Of a DNA stretch of 64,000 nt, positions 18,161-26,883 are shown piece after piece. The stretch is from UBA10364 sp905182675 (GTDB taxonomy: Bacteria > Bacteroidota > Bacteroidia > Flavobacteriales > Schleiferiaceae). The notes beneath the pieces are model-generated. The model saw only the letters and a program-made list of their open reading frames with translations. It ran no database searches and was not told the DNA's origin. The DNA lies in the NCBI GenBank assembly GCA_963933975.1, contig CAWVWE010000006.1:30038-94037 (forward strand), given 5' to 3'. Every line of letters begins with the position of its first letter. The stretch's first letter is position 1. The translations under genes were made by a program, and so were the position numbers.

Positions 18161-18510
18161 TTAGTGGCTAAGAAAGTACGTGCAGCGTCTACGACTTTTG
18201 TACTATTTCCAATGAAGATTTGGTCTTCAAAAACTAGAACAGGACGCTTTAAGAAGGTGTATTCACTAAGAATTAAACCACGGATGTCCTCCTCGCTTAC
18301 GTTCCGTTCTTTCAATTTTAATTCTTTGTATTTGCGCGCACGTTTGCTAAAGAGTAACTCTGCGCTACCTGCCTGTGCAATCATAGCGTCCACTTGTGGA
18401 GGCGTCATAGGTACTGTTTTAATGTCCTGGAGTGATACCCCCTCTGTATTCCAAGAATTTAGAATGCGTTTACAGGTATCACATGTACTTAGGTAAAAGA
18501 TGCGTTTCAT
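18157..18510 (-). CDS. ArsC/Spx family thioredoxin-fold protein
   Basis: A 117-residue protein starting MKRIFYLSTCDTCKRI, with the CxxC pair Cys10/Cys13. Arsenate reductases of the ArsC class have a single active cysteine, whereas CxxC and this length fit the Spx/YffB-like branch. No arsenic resistance genes are nearby, so a redox or regulatory role is as likely as arsenate reduction. It sits between EnvC and the DMT permease on the same strand. Confidence 0.8.
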   Translation of the reverse strand: MKRIFYLSTCDTCKRILNSWNTEGVSLQDIKTVPMTPPQVDAMIAQAGSAELLFSKRARKYKELKLKERNVSEEDIRGLILSEYTFLKRPVLVFEDQIFIGNSTKVVDAARTFLATK

Positions 18511-18519
18511 GGAATGGGA

Positions 18520-19842
18520 TTATTGTGCAAGCCAAGGGTATGGATCTTGAATATTAGCGTCTTTCCAAAGTCCAAACTGAACCATGGTTTTCCCTTCTTC
18601 ATCCGTAAATGCTGTTCCGATAGGTTGCTTGAGGCTAATTGTGTCACCTGCCTTCACCTTCACCGAGACTAAGTTGCTGTAAACCGTGAAGTAGTTACCG
18701 TGTCGGATAAGCACCATAACGTTAGCACCTGGAATAGGGACTACGGAACTTACCTCTCCTTCAAAACAGGCACGAACCACGGCATTATCTTCTGTCGTAA
18801 TTTCTATATGAGGATTGTCCACGATGATACCTTTTACAACGGGATGGGGATGTTTGCCGAATTTACCTGTTACAATACCCCGCTCAACTGGCCAAGGGAG
18901 TGCACCTTTATTAGAGGCAAAGTTATTCGCAAGTGCTCGTGCTTCAGGTGTCATTGCAAAAGCGGGTCCGTCATCTCTAACATCCATCCCTTTTGCTTTT
19001 CGTGCTTTGTCAATAAGCTGAGTAATAGCCTTACTTGAGGTTCGTGAGCTATAGTCTTTCCCTTTTATGAGTCCCAGTTCTTTGGCTTCTTTTTCTAGTG
19101 CATTTCGCTCGGCACGCTCTTTTGCTTTGCGCATTTCTTCCGCTATGATACGTTTGATTTGCTTTTCTAATTGCTGGGCCTCTCGCTGTTTCTTATTGAT
19201 ATCCTTTTTTAAGTCACTTTCTTTAGACTGAAGCGTCGCGACAGTGTTCTGTTGCTCTTGCGCATCAGTTAGCAATGCTATTTTCGCTTCTTTTTGAGCC
19301 TGTTGTACAGCAGTTTTTTCTATTTTCTTAGCGATGAGCATCTTTTTTTCACGTGCTAAGTTTTCTTGTGCCAGGTGAATTTGTCCAACTTGTTGTTCCC
19401 GGTAACGCGTCATGTCCTTGAAATACTGCAATCTTTTCGCTGCTTGAGCGAATGAATTGGAACTCAGAATGAACAACACTTGATCAGTAGGCTGCAAATT
19501 ATGTTGTGCGAGCTGAATCAGTTTGGCGTAGTCTGACTTCAAAGAGTCTATCCGTATTTCAAGTGTTTTTATTTCGCGCTCTTTCACCGCCACCTCCCGA
19601 TCAATTCCTCGAATTTGCCGCGACATATTCACGATCAATTTCTCTCGAGATTCTATTTTTTGATTCAGGGTTTGAAGCTCAGTGATACTGGCGTCTCTGT
19701 TGTTTTGTGTTTTCTTCAACAAGGTGTTGGCCAGGTCAATTTGATCTTGAAGCAGCACTTTTTGTCGCTGTAACTCCTCCTTCGTTTGCGCATTTAAGGC
19801 AATCGAGCAAATAAGGGCGATATAAAAGAGGAGCGCACGCAC
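18520..19842 (-). CDS. EnvC-like murein hydrolase activator (degenerate LytM domain)
   Basis: A 440-residue periplasmic protein with a signal peptide (MRALLFYIALICSIALNAQ), a long coiled coil over about residues 20-245 and a C-terminal LytM/M23 fold (about 315-440). Active M23 peptidases show HxGxD and HxH zinc ligands; here the matching places read NPHIEI and VQFGLW, so zinc binding is lost. This is what is known for EnvC, which activates cell-wall amidases during division and does not cut peptidoglycan itself. The start is GTG, overlapping the upstream stop TAG by one base. Last member of the envelope operon. Confidence 0.87.
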   Translation of the reverse strand: MRALLFYIALICSIALNAQTKEELQRQKVLLQDQIDLANTLLKKTQNNRDASITELQTLNQKIESREKLIVNMSRQIRGIDREVAVKEREIKTLEIRIDSLKSDYAKLIQLAQHNLQPTDQVLFILSSNSFAQAAKRLQYFKDMTRYREQQVGQIHLAQENLAREKKMLIAKKIEKTAVQQAQKEAKIALLTDAQEQQNTVATLQSKESDLKKDINKKQREAQQLEKQIKRIIAEEMRKAKERAERNALEKEAKELGLIKGKDYSSRTSSKAITQLIDKARKAKGMDVRDDGPAFAMTPEARALANNFASNKGALPWPVERGIVTGKFGKHPHPVVKGIIVDNPHIEITTEDNAVVRACFEGEVSSVVPIPGANVMVLIRHGNYFTVYSNLVSVKVKAGDTISLKQPIGTAFTDEEGKTMVQFGLWKDANIQDPYPWLAQ

Positions 19843-20588
19843 TAGATATTAAAAGGGGTGTTATAAGGTCCCTCAGTGCGAATTTCAGTGATTTCTATGA
19901 GTACACGGTATTCGGGTTTACTTTTCAGAGTAACCACCATTTCTGCAGGATATCCGGTTCTAACATCCACCTTTGTATAGTCGATGTTTACAACCTCATC
20001 CTTATCCTCTATAGTTACGTGCCGCATGCGTAAATCAGGATCAAGGGATACGGTTACCTTCCTTCCAAGAGAGAGAGAGTATTTAGTCACCCAGGTATCC
20101 GAAGCATTGTGAAAACGATATCTCATCGCTGTCTCGGTTCCAATAAGCTGGCCACGAAGTAGTTTGTTTAAATATTCAAAAGGGATGTCAATACCGGTAA
20201 TGGTGGCAAGGTCGGCAGCGGAGCCTGTCCACTCCATTCCTAATAGCGTTGAGGTGAATGCAGCACTGTCTCTGATAACAATAGCTTTTCCAACCCGTAA
20301 TCCGATCATGTCATCACTTATTGCCGCCCAGAGAATACTGTCTTGCTTAGAACGAATTTGCACGCGAAACTGTTGCTCTCCGTCAGGCGTATTTGCTGAT
20401 ATCTTAGTAAAAGCTTGTGTCCAACTAAACTTGTCTTCAACTATTATTTTACGAGAAGTTCCTTCACCAATGTTTTCTCTGCGCAAAGGTTTTTCAGGTG
20501 AAATGGTTCGGCCACAATTGGACAATAGAAAAGCTCCCCCCAAGAAAAGGAATAACTTCCAAAAGCGATATGTAGTACCAATTTTCAA
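19842..20588 (-). CDS. DUF4292-type lipoprotein
   Basis: A 248-residue protein with a lipoprotein signal: hydrophobic run LFLFLGGAFLLSNC, with the cysteine at about residue 25 as lipidation site. The rest looks like a LolA/LolB-like beta fold, as described for DUF4292 lipoproteins of Bacteroidota that occur between a TPR protein and an M23 protein, just as here. Function unproven; outer-membrane maintenance is inferred. The start codon is TTG overlapping the TPR stop (TTGA). Confidence 0.8.
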   Translation of the reverse strand: MKIGTTYRFWKLFLFLGGAFLLSNCGRTISPEKPLRRENIGEGTSRKIIVEDKFSWTQAFTKISANTPDGEQQFRVQIRSKQDSILWAAISDDMIGLRVGKAIVIRDSAAFTSTLLGMEWTGSAADLATITGIDIPFEYLNKLLRGQLIGTETAMRYRFHNASDTWVTKYSLSLGRKVTVSLDPDLRMRHVTIEDKDEVVNIDYTKVDVRTGYPAEMVVTLKSKPEYRVLIEITEIRTEGPYNTPFNI

Positions 20589-22240
20589 CGTTCGTTTTTA
20601 CCTTCTATCTCATTTGCTCTAGAACGGTACAGGACCGATTGCTCCTTATTTCCCAGCGCTTTTTCAATGGCTGCGGCATGGCGAAAAATTACGGCGTCAG
20701 GCTTCGTGCGAAGCAGCTGTAAAGCTAAGCCCATTTTAGTCTGAGCTTCACTGAACCGATTCATTTTATACAAGACCCATGCCCAAGTGTCAAGAACAGT
20801 TGGGTCAAGTGCACTTTTATCATTGCTTTCCTCTACTAATTCAAGCGCATAGTGTAGTTTGACTCCTCGTTTCCCCAACTCCCAAGCGTAATTATTGAGG
20901 GTACCAGCATCACGATCGATGGACAGACTCAGCTCATAGTTTTTGATACCTTCCGAGACGCTGTCTAAGGCAAAATAAGAATGTGCTGCGAGGTCTAAGA
21001 GCCACTTTTTTGTGGAAGGAATTAGGCTCTTTTGAGCATGCTCAGCCGCTAACGGAGCACACCTTGCCCAGTCTTTCCACTGGTAGTAAGAAAAGATCAC
21101 ATACTGTTGAATTTCCTCTTCTTGAGTATAATGTTCTTGTAGGTCATCCAGTACCTCTATGGCCAGTTCCTTTAGGTCCGCCTCTTCTGCTATGGCCAAC
21201 AGTTGCTGGTAAACTTCAATGGCGTCTAAACCTTTTTCAATAGCACTACGATACGACAGAGCGCTCGCCTCAAGATCCCCCTCAAAAAGAAACTTTTCAG
21301 CTTCTAATAAATCCCATGCACCCTCACTGCCGTGTAAAATCTTAGTGTATTCCCAAGAACGATTGACCATGGAGATCATGCTAGAATCTTTCTTTGACCC
21401 CTCCCATAAGCTAAGCAGAACAGGCGCTTTATCTTGAAGCGTAAGTCCTGGGTAGCGCAATGCCTTTTCTAAATAAATAATACTGCCTTCTAAATCCCCT
21501 TTTGACTGAAGTACTCGTGCCATTTCCATCGCAATTGGTGCGTTTTCAGGAAATTTGGATACGGCGCGCTTCAGCACCTTTATTGCTTTTTTGGATTGCC
21601 CGTTTCCGTCATAGAATTGCCCTAACAGTCCTAGATATTCCACGCGTTGCGGCTGTGTCTCCGATGCAAGTCGTAGCACTTTTTCTGCACCTTTTATATC
21701 ATTCGCCTGCAGGTATAAGCCCATTTTTTGTTTTACCGTTTCGGGTGTCATTCCAAAAAGATTCTCTAAGCTTTCAAGAATTGAAATGGCCTCTTCCGTG
21801 AGGCCAGCGGCGCGGGCGCTTTGAAGGGACTCTTGCAGATATTCCAACTTATCTGGTCGTAGTTCCTGTAAGGTGCGGAACGATGCTAGCGCGGTCGTGA
21901 AATCACCTAATTGTCGGGCATTTTGCGCTTGCAAACGCCAGATCCATTCGTTGTCAGGATGGGCGATAGTGCCCCGCGCTAAAAGCTGCTGTGCAGCTAA
22001 ATAATCAGCTTGTGCAAACATGATTCGCGCCAGCTGATAAAGTGCGGTTTCGTTCTCGGCGTCTTGTTTAAGCATGCGCTCATATGACTGCATGGCGAGC
22101 CCCGTGCGGCCGGTGATACGAAAGGTCTCCGCCTGGTAAAAAAGCTCCGTTAACACAGAAGGCCCCTCTTTCGAAGGGCCTTGCGCATGTGAGGTTGCTG
22201 TAAAAAACAACGCCAAAAGGGCAAGCAGCAGTTTTTGCAT
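20585..22240 (-). CDS. Tetratricopeptide repeat protein
   Basis: A 551-residue exported protein: signal peptide MQKLLLALLALFFTATSHAQ, then TPR units along most of its length, for example ETALYQLARIMFAQADYLAA and KKAIKVLKRAVSKFPENAP. TPR arrays bind protein partners; the position between a nucleotidyltransferase and a lipoprotein suggests a periplasmic scaffold role in envelope assembly (inference). It overlaps the nucleotidyltransferase stop by TAATG and the lipoprotein start by TTGA. Confidence 0.88.
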   Translation of the reverse strand: MQKLLLALLALFFTATSHAQGPSKEGPSVLTELFYQAETFRITGRTGLAMQSYERMLKQDAENETALYQLARIMFAQADYLAAQQLLARGTIAHPDNEWIWRLQAQNARQLGDFTTALASFRTLQELRPDKLEYLQESLQSARAAGLTEEAISILESLENLFGMTPETVKQKMGLYLQANDIKGAEKVLRLASETQPQRVEYLGLLGQFYDGNGQSKKAIKVLKRAVSKFPENAPIAMEMARVLQSKGDLEGSIIYLEKALRYPGLTLQDKAPVLLSLWEGSKKDSSMISMVNRSWEYTKILHGSEGAWDLLEAEKFLFEGDLEASALSYRSAIEKGLDAIEVYQQLLAIAEEADLKELAIEVLDDLQEHYTQEEEIQQYVIFSYYQWKDWARCAPLAAEHAQKSLIPSTKKWLLDLAAHSYFALDSVSEGIKNYELSLSIDRDAGTLNNYAWELGKRGVKLHYALELVEESNDKSALDPTVLDTWAWVLYKMNRFSEAQTKMGLALQLLRTKPDAVIFRHAAAIEKALGNKEQSVLYRSRANEIEGKNER

Positions 22241-23247
22241 TAGTCCATCCTTGAATAATCCCCTAAAGATAGTGAAGTCCAGTTTCCGTCCACATGAGCT
22301 TGGTTACCGATCATACTATCATTTAACGTTATGTTTTTGATGGTTGAATGGGTCTGAATTAGTGAGCCTACGATGGTCGCGTTTTCAACAATACAATGGT
22401 CACCTAAACTAACATTAGGACCGATTTTTGCGTTTTTCAAGACCACGTTTGAGCCTATAAAACAAGGCTCAATAATCTCTGAATTTTCAATGGTGACATT
22501 TTCACCTCGAAGTTCTGGTAGGTTCTTTAAATAGCCTAACATCTTAGAGTTTGTCTCAACGGTAATGGCCTTGTTTCCACAATCCATCCAATCGTTAACC
22601 GTACCTGGCTTGAAGACTTTCCCCTGTTTGAGCATGCTACTTAGTGCATCAGTGAGTTGGTACTCTCCTTTGTCCATTATTTTGTTGTCAAGTATGTGCT
22701 TGAGTTCACTGCGCAGACCTGGACCATCTTTGAAATAGTAAATACCAATGATGGCGGAGTCGGAGACAAATTCTGTTGGCTTTTCAACGAAATTATTGAT
22801 GTTACCATGATCATCAAACTGAACCACGCCGTAGGCGTTAGGATTCTCTACCTGCTTTACCCAAATCACAGAGTCTGCAGTGGTATCTAAGGTAAAGTCC
22901 GCACGAAATAGGGTATCTGCAAAGGCCACCACAATTTCATCATCCATGCTGTCTGCCGCACAATGAATAGCATGGGCTGTACCTAAAGGTTTGTCTTGGT
23001 GGTATATACTGCCTTTCGCACCTAAGTTTTCGGCTACTTTTTTGAGATCCGCTTCTACTTCAGCGCCAAAGTCACCGATGATAAAGGCAATTTCAGTTAC
23101 TTTTTTATCACCGCAAACAGCGACGATGTCTTCAACTAGGCGCTGAACAATTGGTTTTCCAGCGATAGGAATTAATGGCTTAGGTACCGTAAGTGTGTGT
23201 GGACGTAAACGTGAGCCACGACCGGCCATGGGAACAATAATCTTCAT
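22240..23247 (-). CDS. Sugar-phosphate nucleotidyltransferase with left-handed helix
   Basis: A 335-residue enzyme that activates a sugar 1-phosphate with an NTP. The N-terminal signature is MAGRGSRLRPHTLTVPKPLI, and the catalytic aspartate lies in VVAFADTLF. From about residue 240 hexapeptide repeats (ENVTIENSEIIEPCFIGSNV) form a left-handed beta-helix as in GlmU/GlgC-like enzymes. The specific sugar cannot be deduced. It lies 26 bp after dut in an operon with a polysaccharide flippase, so a role in surface glycan supply is likely. Confidence 0.88.
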   Translation of the reverse strand: MKIIVPMAGRGSRLRPHTLTVPKPLIPIAGKPIVQRLVEDIVAVCGDKKVTEIAFIIGDFGAEVEADLKKVAENLGAKGSIYHQDKPLGTAHAIHCAADSMDDEIVVAFADTLFRADFTLDTTADSVIWVKQVENPNAYGVVQFDDHGNINNFVEKPTEFVSDSAIIGIYYFKDGPGLRSELKHILDNKIMDKGEYQLTDALSSMLKQGKVFKPGTVNDWMDCGNKAITVETNSKMLGYLKNLPELRGENVTIENSEIIEPCFIGSNVVLKNAKIGPNVSLGDHCIVENATIVGSLIQTHSTIKNITLNDSMIGNQAHVDGNWTSLSLGDYSRMD

Positions 23248-23273
23248 TCGATATTGGTTTGGTTGATTTTCTA

Positions 23274-23708
23274 TTAATGTTTTCCGGTGCTTCCAAATCC
23301 TCCTTCTCCTCTCGAGGTGTCGTCTAGATCATCTACCGTGTCCCAAGTGAATTGGGTGTACTGTGCGACCACCATCTGTGCAACTCGCATGCCATCTTCT
23401 ATAATGAAGGAGTCATTCCCGTGATTAATGAGCAAAACACCTACGTCACCACGGTAATCAGCATCAATTGTTCCGGGACTATTCAGAACCGTAATACCAT
23501 GTTTGTAAGCGAGACCAGAACGTGGTCTGATCTGGGCCTCATAACCATCTGGAAGGGCAAGCTTTATGCCTGTAGGAACCAATGCTCGCGCTCCTTTTTC
23601 AAGAACTATCGGCGCTTCTATATTAGCCCTTAGATCCATGCCAGCACTATGAGAAGTTTCAAACTGTGGCAATTCGTGTTTTCCGGTATAAATTACTTTG
23701 ATAGTCAT
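23274..23708 (-). CDS. dut: dUTP diphosphatase
   Basis: This 144-residue enzyme hydrolyses dUTP to dUMP and pyrophosphate, keeping uracil out of DNA and supplying dTMP synthesis. The five trimeric dUTPase motifs are visible, including HSAGMDLRA, RPRSGLAYKHGITVLN, PGTIDADYRGD and the C-terminal RGEGGFGSTG arm. The ATG overlaps the flippase stop as ATGA. Confidence 0.97.
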   Translation of the reverse strand: MTIKVIYTGKHELPQFETSHSAGMDLRANIEAPIVLEKGARALVPTGIKLALPDGYEAQIRPRSGLAYKHGITVLNSPGTIDADYRGDVGVLLINHGNDSFIIEDGMRVAQMVVAQYTQFTWDTVDDLDDTSRGEGGFGSTGKH

Positions 23709-25147
23709 GATCGTAATGCAAATTTAAAGAGTCCATTTCGTTCTAAAGCAAACATTGAAATTAGGTAGGCTAATCCGAGACTGAGTTTTACTCCACTACC
23801 TCCAACTTCACCGTAATGTATAATAAATGACATGAGGGTCGCGCTTGCCACAAAAGCACCAAGTTTCCGCCAATTATAAGGCACGGGATAGTGTTTTAAC
23901 GACCATAATAAACTCGCCACAAACATAGCAGAGTAGGCGGCGAGCGTTGTCCAAGCGGCACCGAAAATTCCAATGATGGGAATCAGCAAGACATTCCCGA
24001 CCACGGTAAAGGCGAGGCCTATAAAAGTAATGTAGATCCCATAGGAAGTCTTATCACTTACCTTATACCATACATTCAAGTTGGTGTTGATGCCTAGAAT
24101 AACGTTAGCTAAAAGTAAAATAGGGACTAATTCCAATCCAACCCAAAATTTCTCATCAATAAAGTATTTGAGATAGTCTAGTCCTGATATGATCATTACA
24201 AACGCAATACTCATCACCCAGGTAAAGCCAACCATGACCTTCGCCATCTTTTCTTTACCATCAGCATTTTTCGCATTCTTAAAAAAGAAGGGCTCGGCAG
24301 CATATCTAAATGCCTGATTGAATAGTATGAGAAAAATGGAAATTTTATAAACGGCTCCGTAAATACCGACACCCTGCGCCCAGCTTTCTTTAGGCAACAA
24401 ATATTTTAATAACTGTCGATCAAGCATCTCATTGGCAATCCCAGCAAGCCCACCTATAAGTAATGGAATCCCAAACCTGAGTAAGACTTTGGTGTACTTG
24501 GGTTCCAAATTGAGCTTCAAAGGCCTTAGTGTGGGTACTAACAACCCAAACATAATAAGTGAAGCCCAGAAATTTGCGATAAAGATATAATCCACCCCAC
24601 GCATTTCATGAGACCACCAGCCTGTAATTTCATGGAGTTCCCAGTAGGAGGGAAGGAAGAAATATAAATTGATCGCGACATTTGAGAAGATCAGCACTAG
24701 TTTAATTCCGGCAAAACGAAATGCTTTATTCTGTCTACGGAGCCTTGCAAAAGGAATGGCACTTAACGCATCTAGCGCTAAAATCGCGACCAAATAAAAG
24801 AGGTATTGCGGAGCGTCTTGGTAACGAAGGGCGGCAAGTATAGGTTGTTGAAACAGGTAGGCAAATAAGGCAATGGCCAAAACCGCCAGGCTAATCATCG
24901 TTACCGATGCACCAAACACTTTACGTTCATCTAATCCTTTTTGCTCAGAAAAACGGAAGTAGGAAGTCTCCATTCCAAAGGTGACAATAACAATAAGAAA
25001 GGCGATCAGGGAATAAAAATCGACATTAATACCATATTCACTCTGCGTGAGTACCGCCGTCTGAAGGGGCACGAGCAAAAAATTGATCATCCTGCCTAGG
25101 ATGCTACTCAACCCATAGATGGCTGTTTGACCGGCTAGTTGTTTCAT
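23705..25147 (-). CDS. Polysaccharide flippase (MOP/Wzx-like)
   Basis: An inner-membrane protein of about 480 residues and 12-14 helices, starting MKQLAGQTAIYGLSSILGRM, the usual beginning of lipid-linked oligosaccharide flippases in this phylum. The ATG at 25147 is preferred to a GTG four codons upstream. It probably moves lipid-linked glycans across the inner membrane. It is the first gene of the leftward envelope operon; a TATATTTG -7 box is 17-24 bases upstream of the ATG. Confidence 0.87.
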   Translation of the reverse strand: MKQLAGQTAIYGLSSILGRMINFLLVPLQTAVLTQSEYGINVDFYSLIAFLIVIVTFGMETSYFRFSEQKGLDERKVFGASVTMISLAVLAIALFAYLFQQPILAALRYQDAPQYLFYLVAILALDALSAIPFARLRRQNKAFRFAGIKLVLIFSNVAINLYFFLPSYWELHEITGWWSHEMRGVDYIFIANFWASLIMFGLLVPTLRPLKLNLEPKYTKVLLRFGIPLLIGGLAGIANEMLDRQLLKYLLPKESWAQGVGIYGAVYKISIFLILFNQAFRYAAEPFFFKNAKNADGKEKMAKVMVGFTWVMSIAFVMIISGLDYLKYFIDEKFWVGLELVPILLLANVILGINTNLNVWYKVSDKTSYGIYITFIGLAFTVVGNVLLIPIIGIFGAAWTTLAAYSAMFVASLLWSLKHYPVPYNWRKLGAFVASATLMSFIIHYGEVGGSGVKLSLGLAYLISMFALERNGLFKFALRS

Positions 25148-25163
25148 TCCTGTACCCACGCTT

Positions 25164-25171
25164 CAAATATA
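25164..25171 (-). promoter_or_regulatory. Candidate -7 box of the flippase-dut operon
   Basis: The minus strand reads TATATTTG, an exact TAnnTTTG match, 17-24 bases before the flippase ATG. It faces the M28 peptidase promoter at 25184 in a gap of only 65 bases, so the two promoters must overlap or compete. Confidence 0.45.
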
Positions 25172-25183
25172 ACCTTTGAGAGT

Positions 25184-25191
25184 TACCTTTG
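25184..25191 (+). promoter_or_regulatory. Candidate -7 box of the M28 peptidase operon
   Basis: TACCTTTG matches TAnnTTTG and ends 21 bases before the ATG at 25213. An in-frame TTG at 25189 lies inside this box, which argues that translation starts at 25213. A similar AACCTTTG stands 13 bases upstream (25171-25178), giving a short direct repeat. Confidence 0.45.
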
Positions 25192-25212
25192 ATCTATCAT
25201 AAAAATGAACTC

Positions 25213-26883
25213 ATGAACAAGTTCCCATACCTACCTACCCTAACGTTGATGTTTCTCTCGTTTTTAGCCACAGCACAGGTGGTTGAAGTAGATAAAACAG
25301 CTTATAAACGTATGGAGCGCGATTTGTTTTTCCTCTCCTCAGATTCGTTAAAAGGTCGATTACCCGGCTCCTTTGGGGCTGATGTTGCCAGAGATTTCAT
25401 TGTCAATAGAATGTCCGAATATGGTTTGGAACCTTTAGGGGATAGGGGCTACTTACAGCCTTTTCCGGTGCCTGAACGCGCAACAGTGAATTACGATATG
25501 ACCGGTATGATTCTAGGTAGAAAGATACTTAAGGGCCATATTGATTTTTATCCAGTCGCTTACAGCGCAAATGGGGAAGTACTGGGGAAGACAGTCTACG
25601 TTGGCTATGGAATAGTGAATACGGAAGGTACTTATGACGATTATTTAGGAAAATATATTGAGGGTAATATTGTCGTGATGAATGTAAGTGCACCAGATGG
25701 TGTACATCCTCACAGTGCCTATGCTGCGTACCATAGTTTGAGCGAGCGCATCACTCTTGCAAAAAACAAAGGAGCCTCTGCAGTAATACTGATCAATCCT
25801 GAAGAAACAGCTTCTGATACACCGGAATTTTTCAAAAGCATCAAGAGCTTGGATCTACCGGTCGTCTTTGTAAGAAATCATGTCTGGGAGAAAAAATTAA
25901 CAAAAAAGAGTGTCAAAGTAACCTTGAAAATCGACATGAAAGAGCGCAACAGCGTTGGATATAATGTGGCTGGTTACATTCACAACAACAAGCCACAAAC
26001 AGTTGTCCTGGGTGCTCATTATGATCATATAGGTATGGGCTTGGAGAACAGCTTATACAAGGGAGAACCTGCCATCCATAATGGCGCAGACGATAATGGT
26101 TCAGGGACAACCATGCTCTTGGAAATGATGGGTTATTACGGTACTCGTAAAGACACGAATTACAACTATTTGATGTTGTTTTTCAGTGCGGAAGAGAGCG
26201 GTTTGATTGGGTCAAAATATTATGTTGCACATCCAACCTTGCCGCTGCAGAAAGTCGCCTATATGATCAACTTTGATATGGTAGGTCGCCTACGTGAGGA
26301 TCGCTTTCAGCTGTCCGGAACCGGTACAGCTGCGGAGTGGGATGCTTTGCTAGAAGAGCCTATACACAACCTAATCATTAAGAAGGATCCCTCTGGTGTA
26401 GGTCCTTCCGATCATACGTCATTCTATTATAAAGATCTTCCGGTATTGCATTTATTTACCGGCACACATGAGGATTATCACAAGCCTTCTGATGATGCGG
26501 AAAAAGTAAACTATAAGGGCATGTCTACATTGACGAGTTTTGTGTACTCGATCACTGCACGAACTGCGGCATATGAGCGCTTAACCTTTCAACCTACCAA
26601 AGGTGCAGAACAAAATACTTCTCCACGATTCTCCGTTACTTTAGGGGTAATTCCAGATTATTTGTATGGAGGTCCGGGACTTCGGATTGACGGAGCTACC
26701 CAAGGACGAACCGCTGCAAACGCTGGATTACAATCAGGTGATGTAATCCTGAAGATTGGTGCCATGACTATTGACGATATTTACGCATATATGGGGGCTT
26801 TAGGCGCCTTTAAAAAAGGAGACACGACGACCCTGATTTATGAAAGAGAAGGCGAATCTATCACCACAGAAATAACATTTTAA
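25213..26883 (+). CDS. M28 family aminopeptidase with PDZ domain
   Basis: A secreted metallopeptidase of 556 residues from the ATG at 25213, whose signal peptide MNKFPYLPTLTLMFLSFLATAQ supports that start. A PA-type domain lies before the catalytic part. The two-zinc site shows LGAHYDHIG, HNGADDNGSG, FSAEESGLIG, NFDMVGR and the last ligand histidine in LFTGTHEDYHKPSDD. A C-terminal PDZ domain (AANAGLQSGDVILKI) covers about the last 95 residues. It probably degrades peptides in the periplasm or at the surface. Its stop overlaps the gpsA start (TAATG). Confidence 0.92.
   Translation: MNKFPYLPTLTLMFLSFLATAQVVEVDKTAYKRMERDLFFLSSDSLKGRLPGSFGADVARDFIVNRMSEYGLEPLGDRGYLQPFPVPERATVNYDMTGMILGRKILKGHIDFYPVAYSANGEVLGKTVYVGYGIVNTEGTYDDYLGKYIEGNIVVMNVSAPDGVHPHSAYAAYHSLSERITLAKNKGASAVILINPEETASDTPEFFKSIKSLDLPVVFVRNHVWEKKLTKKSVKVTLKIDMKERNSVGYNVAGYIHNNKPQTVVLGAHYDHIGMGLENSLYKGEPAIHNGADDNGSGTTMLLEMMGYYGTRKDTNYNYLMLFFSAEESGLIGSKYYVAHPTLPLQKVAYMINFDMVGRLREDRFQLSGTGTAAEWDALLEEPIHNLIIKKDPSGVGPSDHTSFYYKDLPVLHLFTGTHEDYHKPSDDAEKVNYKGMSTLTSFVYSITARTAAYERLTFQPTKGAEQNTSPRFSVTLGVIPDYLYGGPGLRIDGATQGRTAANAGLQSGDVILKIGAMTIDDIYAYMGALGAFKKGDTTTLIYEREGESITTEITF

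Noticed and set aside
18157..18510. Arsenate resistance operon
   Set aside because: The ArsC-like protein has a CxxC of the Spx-like branch, and no arsB, arsR or acr3 gene is adjacent.
25189..25212. TTG start for the M28 peptidase
   Set aside because: The TTG lies inside the -7 promoter box, and the signal peptide begins at the ATG at 25213.
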